Assembly: GCA_023356515.1 (NCBI GenBank) | Contig: JAKQYG010000170.1 | Coordinates: 1 to 5,297 of the forward strand | Direction: 5' to 3' | Source of the DNA: Trichodesmium sp. MAG_R04 | GTDB taxonomy: Bacteria; Cyanobacteriota; Cyanobacteriia; Cyanobacteriales; Microcoleaceae | Length of the DNA: 5,297 bases | Notes under the pieces: model-generated | What the model was told of the DNA's origin: nothing | Databases searched by the model: none | What the model saw: the letters and a program-made list of their open reading frames with translations, nothing else | Translations under genes and position numbers: made by a program | In this document: one piece after another, positions 1-4,862 of the stretch | Position numbering within the stretch: the first letter of the stretch is position 1 | How the letters are laid out: each line of letters opens with the position of its first letter

Positions 1-1059
1 TTCCTCATTTTCTAACTTTTTATTAATAATTCTTCGGAGGCGATCGCTACCGCTTTCTATAGCAATTGTAATTGACTTTGTATCTCGATTAGCTAAAATT
101 TTTGCCAGCTTTTCTGTCACAGTATTTGTTCTAACCGATGCAATACTCAACCGAATATCATCATATTTTGATTGGGATAAATAATCTAATAAACTTTCAA
201 ATTCAGGATGTTGAGTTACCGAAGCACCCAATAAACCCAAACGTTTTGTCACACTTAATCCCCTGGCGATCGCTGGAATTAGAGACCCCTCTAAACTAGC
301 ACTTCTAAAGGGCAAAGTTAGATAACTTGCCAAGCAAAAACGACACATTTCGGGGCAACTTCTCACCACTTCTACCATAAAAATATTTTCCCAAGCCGCC
401 TTTTCAGTAACAACAGTAGAAGCAGATAAAGTATTACCTCTATAAGTTTGTTTTTGTACCACAGCAGGAATATCTTTATCTATAGGTTCAATAGATTTAA
501 TAGCACCATTGATACCTTCATAAGTTACTTCATAAAGACTAGGAATATAAACCCCAGGTACTTGAGATAAATGTTTTAATTGTACTTGTTTTTCAGCACC
601 CCTAACTTCCTTATAAGCTTCAATAAAATATCCCAATAAATTTTCCCCATCCCCCAGTAAAATAACATCAAAAAAATCAGCAAAAGGTTCTGGATTAGCT
701 GTTAAAACAGGTCCACCACCAAATATTATAGGATAATTTTTTGCCCAACGATTTTTAGCTCTAATAGGAATTTCTAAACACTCCAGAATATTGAAAATAT
801 TAACATAATCAAGTTCCCAGGAAAGAGAAAAACCGAATAATTCTGCTTGTTTTGGGAGAGGTTCATTAATATCAGTAAATAAGCGACTAACTTGTATATC
901 AGAACGCATAGCTAAAGTAGCCCAAATAACCTGATAACCAAGGCTAGTTATTCCTACACTATATTCATTTGGAAAAGCAAAAATAATAGGTATAGCATTA
1001 GACTCAGGGATAGCTGGAGTAAAGAGTAAGCTTTCAGTATTAAATAGATTATTAGACAC
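1..1059 (-). CDS. B12-binding-domain radical SAM protein, C-terminus cut by the window edge
   Basis: The frame is open for 353 codons from a GTG at 1059 to the left edge, so this is the N-terminal part of a protein that in this family is usually roughly 500 residues or more. Residues 24-140 look like the Rossmann-type B12-binding domain (FAFPNEYSVGITSLGYQV, then GFSLSWELDYVN, then GGGPVLTANPEPF...LLGDGE). The radical SAM domain begins near residue 225 with the 4Fe-4S cluster motif SCPEMCRFC (C235, C239, C242; CxxxCxxC). AIESGSDRLRR near 333-343 matches the conserved GxESGS region of such enzymes. Residues 1-140 lack the DxHxxG cobalamin-ligand motif, so tight B12 binding is doubtful. The GTG start is chosen because a stop codon lies nine codons upstream, no ATG intervenes, and family members begin at about this point; no clear Shine-Dalgarno is seen. 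The substrate is unknown. Two HIP1 sites within it suggest a resident chromosomal gene. Confidence 0.93.
   Translation of the reverse strand, partial: MSNNLFNTESLLFTPAIPESNAIPIIFAFPNEYSVGITSLGYQVIWATLAMRSDIQVSRLFTDINEPLPKQAELFGFSLSWELDYVNIFNILECLEIPIRAKNRWAKNYPIIFGGGPVLTANPEPFADFFDVILLGDGENLLGYFIEAYKEVRGAEKQVQLKHLSQVPGVYIPSLYEVTYEGINGAIKSIEPIDKDIPAVVQKQTYRGNTLSASTVVTEKAAWENIFMVEVVRSCPEMCRFCLASYLTLPFRSASLEGSLIPAIARGLSVTKRLGLLGASVTQHPEFESLLDYLSQSKYDDIRLSIASVRTNTVTEKLAKILANRDTKSITIAIESGSDRLRRIINKKLENEE
40..47. repeat. HIP1 octamer GCGATCGC
   Basis: An exact copy of the highly iterated palindrome of cyanobacterial genomes lies inside the radical SAM gene. It is useful as a lineage marker. Confidence 0.9.
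266..273. repeat. HIP1 octamer GCGATCGC
   Basis: This is the second exact HIP1 copy in the radical SAM coding region. It reads as ...P-A-I-A-R... on the coding strand. Confidence 0.9.
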
Positions 1060-1068
1060 ATTTAAACA

Positions 1069-1089
1069 GTTATTAGTTATTAGTTATAA
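1069..1089. repeat. Short heptanucleotide tandem repeat (GTTATTA x3)
   Basis: Three consecutive 7-bp units read GTTATTA, GTTATTA, GTTATAA. It resembles the short tandemly repeated repetitive (STRR) sequences of heterocystous cyanobacteria. It ends 10 bp upstream of the GTG of the radical SAM gene, so it occupies that gene's leader. A copy-number change here would alter the leader or promoter spacing, but no regulatory role can be shown from the sequence. Confidence 0.6.
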
Positions 1090-1253
1090 TACCAGTTTTA
1101 AAAAATACTGCTACACTAACTTTTTTTGTAGCTAGAGAATACCTAGATTTTGTCATGTAGGAAAATTACAACAAATTCCCAGTGCAGGTATCTTGCCCAG
1201 GATAGATGTACCTCGCCAAGGTAGAATTCGCTGTAAATAAATAGCATTTTTTT

Positions 1254-1281
1254 CCCTATTCTCTACTCCCTAATCCCTAAA
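1254..1281. repeat. Degenerate heptanucleotide repeat (CCCTAAT type, four units)
   Basis: Four adjacent 7-bp units read CCCTATT, CTCTACT, CCCTAAT, CCCTAAA. The unit type and degeneracy fit the STRR tracts scattered through Nostoc and Anabaena intergenic DNA. It is non-coding and has no evident function. Confidence 0.6.
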
Positions 1282-1514
1282 ATATTTGTTGAATTTCGTA
1301 TAATTTATCAGATATAGCAATCCTATTCTATTCATTTCAAAAATCTTGCAACTTTTTGAGAATCAGATTAAGGGCGAACTTAATAGCTTGTTTTTATCAT
1401 TACGATTTAGCTAATTAAGTTTTCAGTAAAATCTATCAAACTACTTGTGAATTTAGCTTTTGATCATTGGCTGAACTTTTTTGTGTGCCAACTGTCAAGG
1501 ATTTTGCGATCCTG

Positions 1515-1522
1515 GCGATCGC
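1515..1522. repeat. HIP1 octamer GCGATCGC
   Basis: This is the third and last exact HIP1 copy in the window, in intergenic DNA. None is present from here to the right edge. Confidence 0.9.
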
Positions 1523-1647
1523 CTATAACTCCATTACTCAAAAAAAACTCACAGAAAATAGCAATTTCAGCAAAGTGTAAATTAGAAATAGGTCTAATAT
1601 TAAGCGCAACTTCATAGAGTATTGGTATAACCCCTCCGGTGAAAGCA

Positions 1648-1675
1648 GTAGGGGCGTTTCATGCAACGTCCCTAC
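1648..1675. repeat. Imperfect 28-bp interspersed palindrome
   Basis: The two 14-base arms are GTAGGGGCGTTTCA and the reverse complement of GTAGGGACGTTGCA; 12 of 14 positions pair. From memory, palindromes with arms like GTAGGGACGTTGCA recur in many intergenic copies in Nostoc, Anabaena and relatives. Copy number cannot be checked here. The element could fold into a hairpin in either transcript. It has no poly-T tail, so it is not called a terminator. Confidence 0.65.
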
Positions 1676-1988
1676 ATAGGAACAGGGAATGTACCCACCC
1701 CTATACTGCCAGGTCCCTTGTTTTGGTACCATGGGAGCACCCAAAATCCTAGCTTTTTGAGGTAGATTCACCAAACAAAAATCTAGTACTTTTTGCAAAA
1801 CAAATCAGGTTAAAACCTTTATCTACTAAAGCTTCAAGAATTAATCAATAAGCCCTAAGTATAAGTATTCAACAGGACATAATACAATGGCTGTCAAACA
1901 AGTTCAAATTATTGGCAAATAAGCTAGCAATTCCCGACACATACTCTGCCCACAATTCCCATCCATCGATCATTACTACCAATTACCC

Positions 1989-2570
1989 TTATTGCACTTG
2001 GTACGGCTGAGATGAATGGTGCAGATTGATTTTCAGATCGCCCTTTTGATCACGAACATAACCAAAAGTGTATTCTACCTTCATCTCGGTACCGTCTGTT
2101 TTGGTGAAAAAATACTCACCCATCGAGATAGCCGTATTACAGTAGGTAACAATTCCTTCATTCTCAAAGCGCACCTTGCCATAGGACGCAAGAGCAAAAC
2201 CTTTATCTTCAGTGATAATGCCACCGACAAAATAAGACAAAGCTTCTTTCTCTGTACCTCTGAAAGGAACATTGCTGGCCAATGTTGGTTTGAACAAAAC
2301 CTTGCCAAGATCATAAGCATAAAGCCTGTCCAGAGTGCTTTGTGCTTCAGCTTCTGCTGCTGCTTTGTTTTCTGCTGCCTTACCAATTTTGACAATAGCG
2401 TCACCCCAGCTTTTCTGTGCAGCTAGAACATCATTTTCTGTGACAGGATTTTCACATTTTGTAGCCTGTACAATGAGTGTAGATGGAAGGTCCGTGTGGC
2501 CAGCCATTGTGGGCAATGAAATAGTTGCAAGAATCCCTGCTAGTAGTCCTAAGCCTGTTACTGAGTTCAT
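1989..2570 (-). CDS. Secreted SnoaL/NTF2-like protein (family often misnamed phosphoribosyl-AMP cyclohydrolase)
   Basis: This is a 193-residue protein with a hydrophobic N-terminus (about residues 5-23) ending in TMA-GH, a plausible signal peptidase I site, so it is probably periplasmic. The mature part resembles a compact SnoaL/CaMKII-association-type fold family. Landmarks are KCENPVTENDVLAAQKSWGD (39-58), VLFKPTLASNVPFRGT (91-106), SYFVGG (112-117), VRFENEGI (133-140) and the conserved end YTFGYVRDQKGDLKINLHHSS (168-187). From memory, databases often label such proteins phosphoribosyl-AMP cyclohydrolase, but HisI metal-site motifs are absent and that name should not be carried over. The role is unknown. 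The n-region has no Lys or Arg before the hydrophobic core, which is unusual for a signal peptide. GC is visibly higher (about 47% in a sampled line) than in the adjoining kinase module (about 30-35%). The start ATG lies 43 bp after the upstream gene's stop. Confidence 0.9.
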   Translation of the reverse strand: MNSVTGLGLLAGILATISLPTMAGHTDLPSTLIVQATKCENPVTENDVLAAQKSWGDAIVKIGKAAENKAAAEAEAQSTLDRLYAYDLGKVLFKPTLASNVPFRGTEKEALSYFVGGIITEDKGFALASYGKVRFENEGIVTYCNTAISMGEYFFTKTDGTEMKVEYTFGYVRDQKGDLKINLHHSSQPYQVQ

Positions 2571-2600
2571 AGTAGATGGTAATATAACTTCTCTGATTTT

Positions 2601-2606
2601 ATTATA
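2601..2606 (-). promoter_or_regulatory. Candidate -10 element for the SnoaL-like gene
   Basis: On the minus strand this is a perfect TATAAT, 30 bases upstream of the ATG at 2570, which would give a leader of about 24 nt. No good -35 hexamer lies 16-18 bases further upstream (TATTTT is the best seen). The case rests on the -10 alone in AT-rich DNA, and co-transcription with the gene ending at 2614 remains possible. Confidence 0.3.
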
Positions 2607-2613
2607 AATGTTT

Positions 2614-3348
2614 TTAGTCTTTAAAAATAGTAGTTATAACTTTAATTTTGTTAAAATACACAGCCACTCCATTTCCTTCTTTATTACTTGTTGAATAGAC
2701 TCCTATATCAGAAGATTTGTAGGGATAGAAATTATCTCTGAAACTATGTACCTTCTGCCCATTAATAAATCCTGTAATTAAATTACCTTCAGTAACCACT
2801 CTTAATGTATTAATATTATTACCCTGTATTATTGAACTATGCTTCTTTCTGTTTACGTGATGTTTCCAATTTTTTTTTGACCGTTTTCCAATGGAAAAAT
2901 GGCCATTACTTGTAATAAATAAATAATAACAATTTAGAACTTTAGTTTCTTGAATTGTAGTAAGTATTCCGTAAAGACAGCTATTAGGACCATTCACCTT
3001 TTTGACATCTAGAGAGTAATCAGATTTGAAAATGTTATAAGGTGAATAATTTGTATTCCAAACACTCCATTCACCCCAGTTAGGTTTTGAAACTTGCTGA
3101 AATAAACTGTCATCTTGAAACTTGGCAAATTTACTCATTGGTGACCAAAGTGATGACGGCTTAATAAGACTTTCATCAATTATAGTCTTTTCAAGAATTG
3201 AAGGTATTGATTTTTTAACTTGCCTAAATCGTAAGTTTGTTTTTTCTTCTATAATTTCAAAGTCATTTGCATTACAAACCTCACAATTACTAGGTTGTGA
3301 CAGTTGAACATATTCGTGACTACATTCGTTACACTTATAAACAGGCAT
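2614..3348 (-). CDS. Zinc-ribbon plus jellyroll-like (LamG/DUF1080-type) protein
   Basis: This is a 244-residue protein that I do not recognise as a named family. Residues 4-27 form a zinc ribbon with C6, C9, C22 and C25 (CNEC and CEVC, 12 residues apart). A linker of about 35 residues follows. Residues 68-238 resemble a concanavalin-like beta sandwich of the LamG/3-keto-disaccharide hydrolase (DUF1080) type. Cues are NCYYLFITSNGHFSIGK (139-155), the spaced tract NINTLRVVTEGNLITGFING (178-197), SSDIGVYST (212-220) and the closing strand VAVYFNKIKVI (228-238). Such folds usually bind carbohydrate or protein, and in bacteria they occur as sensory domains of Ser/Thr kinases (family knowledge). 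There is no signal peptide or membrane segment, so it is probably cytoplasmic. It starts 75 bp after the kinase stop on the same strand, suggesting a kinase partner or substrate (inference). No Shine-Dalgarno is evident before the ATG. Confidence 0.85.
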   Translation of the reverse strand: MPVYKCNECSHEYVQLSQPSNCEVCNANDFEIIEEKTNLRFRQVKKSIPSILEKTIIDESLIKPSSLWSPMSKFAKFQDDSLFQQVSKPNWGEWSVWNTNYSPYNIFKSDYSLDVKKVNGPNSCLYGILTTIQETKVLNCYYLFITSNGHFSIGKRSKKNWKHHVNRKKHSSIIQGNNINTLRVVTEGNLITGFINGQKVHSFRDNFYPYKSSDIGVYSTSNKEGNGVAVYFNKIKVITTIFKD

Positions 3349-3423
3349 TTAGAATAATATAATTAGCTTGAATTTTATATATAGTATATAGATAGATAAT
3401 TCTATAAATTTGGTTATAAATAT

Positions 3424-4515
3424 TTAACTCTTTTTACGAAAGTTAAATTTAATTCTACCAGATTTTGAATAATTTCCTTTTACTTTTGACTTTTCCAAGT
3501 TAGTTGTTTTGAGGTTAGCGTTGATTCGACTACCTTTAGATGATTTTTTTGTTTCTTCTGATAGATAAATCTTTGGATAAAATTTGATTGATTTTCCACT
3601 ACAGATAGCTTTTAAATTCTCATGAACTTCATTGATTGATATTCGTATATGTGGGTCCAAAATTAACATTTTTTCAATTAACTCAAAAATTTTTTTTTCT
3701 ATTAGCTTTTCCTCTTCTGTGCTGCTCAAAAAGATTCTTGGTAATTCCAGTTTTTCTTTATTAAGCAAAGCTTCATAGGGATAATTGTGCTTATCAGAAA
3801 AACTAGGCAATCTTCCAGTCCAATACTGACAAAATACTAATCCTAAAGAGAATACATCAGATTTTTGAGTAGGTGGTAATTCTGCACCATGAGTATTAAT
3901 ATGCTTGCCAAATTCGGGAGAGAAATAAAGGGGGTCTCCTACTAATTCCTCAAGAGGTGTTGAATAACCTTTAATAATACTACTATCGAAGTCAATTATC
4001 TTAGCAATTAATTTTTCTTTCCACTCTTGAATTAAGATGTTATCTGGCTTTAAATCTAAATGAATAATACCATTGTTGTGTAAAATCTTTAAAGCACCTG
4101 CTGAGGTCAGCATTATAAATAATCGGTTTTTCCAATCAAGGTTATAAATTTCGTTAGATAAATTGCTAGTATCAACTTTTTGGGATACCTTAAAATAATG
4201 ACTGCCAAATTCATTCCCATACTTAAAAAAATCCGTAGTTTTTACAACTAGACCACCATCACCACAAGATTTTAGGGCTTGCATCATCCCTAAATGTTTC
4301 CTTTCAAATTCTTGACATTTACTTTTTTTCTTTTGTTTTCTCTTTTTGCTTCCTGGTGCTTTTACTTCAGGATATACCGGGTTGAGAAATTTTTTGATGA
4401 AATATTGTTTACCATTATATTCAGCAAAACCCCATTGACCTTGACCACCATTAGTATTATCAAAATCACGAGTAATAATATATTTACCAATTTTGTCACC
4501 TTTTTTATAAGTCAT
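3424..4515 (-). CDS. Ser/Thr protein kinase with basic C-terminal tail
   Basis: This is a complete 363-residue Hanks-type kinase. In order it shows a glycine-rich loop GGQGQWGFA (23-31), the ATP-binding lysine in YFIKKF (K41 or K42), a likely alpha-C glutamate in CQEFERKH (67-74), the catalytic loop HLDLKPDN (152-159; D154, K156, N159), the metal-binding motif DFD at 175-177 instead of DFG, GDPLYFSPE (193-201) in place of APE, SDVFSLG (219-225) and the late arginine R291. It is therefore probably active. A basic insert (KKRKQKKKSK, 57-66) lies between beta-3 and alpha-C. Residues 321-363 form a tail with 14 Lys/Arg and few acidic residues. There is no membrane segment. From memory, the insert and DFD resemble kinases of vWA/PP2C/kinase (TerY-P-like) clusters; neither partner is visible here. 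The ATG is supported by AAGAGG at 4521-4526, five bases upstream. It lies between the acidic repeat protein and the zinc-ribbon protein. Confidence 0.95.
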   Translation of the reverse strand: MTYKKGDKIGKYIITRDFDNTNGGQGQWGFAEYNGKQYFIKKFLNPVYPEVKAPGSKKRKQKKKSKCQEFERKHLGMMQALKSCGDGGLVVKTTDFFKYGNEFGSHYFKVSQKVDTSNLSNEIYNLDWKNRLFIMLTSAGALKILHNNGIIHLDLKPDNILIQEWKEKLIAKIIDFDSSIIKGYSTPLEELVGDPLYFSPEFGKHINTHGAELPPTQKSDVFSLGLVFCQYWTGRLPSFSDKHNYPYEALLNKEKLELPRIFLSSTEEEKLIEKKIFELIEKMLILDPHIRISINEVHENLKAICSGKSIKFYPKIYLSEETKKSSKGSRINANLKTTNLEKSKVKGNYSKSGRIKFNFRKKS

Positions 4516-4520
4516 TTTTT

Positions 4521-4526
4521 CCTCTT
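4521..4526 (-). promoter_or_regulatory. Ribosome binding site of the kinase gene
   Basis: AAGAGG on the minus strand is separated by five A residues from the ATG at 4515. It fixes this ATG as the start and is the clearest Shine-Dalgarno in the window. Confidence 0.7.
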
Positions 4527-4565
4527 AGTGAGACTTGAACAAAATAGAGCCAGAGGACAAGCTCA

Positions 4566-4595
4566 AATATAGATGGAGAAAGACTGTCATATCAA
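4566..4595 (-). promoter_or_regulatory. Candidate sigma-70-type promoter of the kinase gene
   Basis: On the minus strand TTGATA (4590-4595) and TATATT (4566-4571) are 18 bp apart, a reasonable match to -35 and -10 hexamers. Transcription would start near 4559, giving a leader of about 44 nt that contains the AAGAGG site. AT-rich DNA yields such matches by chance, so this is only a candidate. Confidence 0.4.
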
Positions 4596-4862
4596 AAGAG
4601 TATAAATTCTGAATAAGCAAGGTTTATAGGCATTTTCAGGACATTTTGTAATCTCTTTGTCTAGGCTGACTTTGATTCATTTAGGACTATTATGGGAATA
4701 ATTTTAAATGTTATTGAACCTGCTTGTATAAATTTTTCCCACAATTTTAATATCAATTATATCAAATTTCAGAGATCATTAAATATGCTCTTGCCCATCT
4801 TCTTTAAGCTTTTCTTCATCTCCCCTAGACTTCATCTGCTTGATCCCAAGAACAAAGATAGC

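Larger units (their letters stand above)
1060..1988. other. Gene-free stretch of about 930 bp with small repeats
   Basis: No reading frame here has the codon pattern, start signal or recognisable protein sequence of a gene. It lies beyond the 3' end of the SnoaL-like gene and contains the upstream region of the radical SAM gene. It holds two heptanucleotide repeat tracts, one HIP1 site, an imperfect 28-bp palindrome and a small hairpin at 1367-1384 (ATTAAG, six-base loop, CTTAAT). No tRNA, rRNA or known small RNA motif was seen. No GC-rich hairpin followed by a T run was found downstream of 1989, so the SnoaL-like gene has no obvious intrinsic terminator. The mixture is typical of decaying intergenic DNA in Nostocales. 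Confidence 0.6.
4516..4862. other. Gap between the acidic repeat gene and the kinase gene
   Basis: This 347-bp stretch is AT-rich and has no gene of its own. Its right part (4779-4862) stays in frame with the acidic repeat protein after that gene's TAG stop, up to a TAA at 4779-4781. Its left part holds the candidate kinase promoter and ribosome binding site. No strong hairpin followed by a T run was found after either stop codon, so whether the repeat gene is co-transcribed with the kinase cannot be decided. Confidence 0.6.

Noticed and set aside
1128..1142. NtcA-like box upstream of the radical SAM gene
   Set aside because: The spacing between GTA and TAC is nine bases rather than the required eight.
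1367..1384. Hairpin ATTAAG-loop-CTTAAT as an intrinsic terminator
   Set aside because: The stem is only six mostly A-T pairs with no following T run, and it is far from any gene end.
1538..1798. 86-codon open frame on the minus strand
   Set aside because: It runs straight through the 28-bp palindrome and other repeat-like DNA, has no ribosome binding site, and its product resembles no protein family.
1887..1922. Eleven-codon frame MAVKQVQIIGK preceded by AGGA, possibly the remnant of a gene start
   Set aside because: The frame is too short, no continuation in any frame is recognisable, and a chance ATG with a purine-rich leader is common. An adjoining frame ending near 2010 lacks a start codon.
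2016..2426. 136-codon open frame on the plus strand, and overlapping frames at 2081-2404 and 2335-2607
   Set aside because: All lie over the well-supported SnoaL-like gene. Their Cys/Phe-rich or low-complexity products are typical antisense or shifted shadows.
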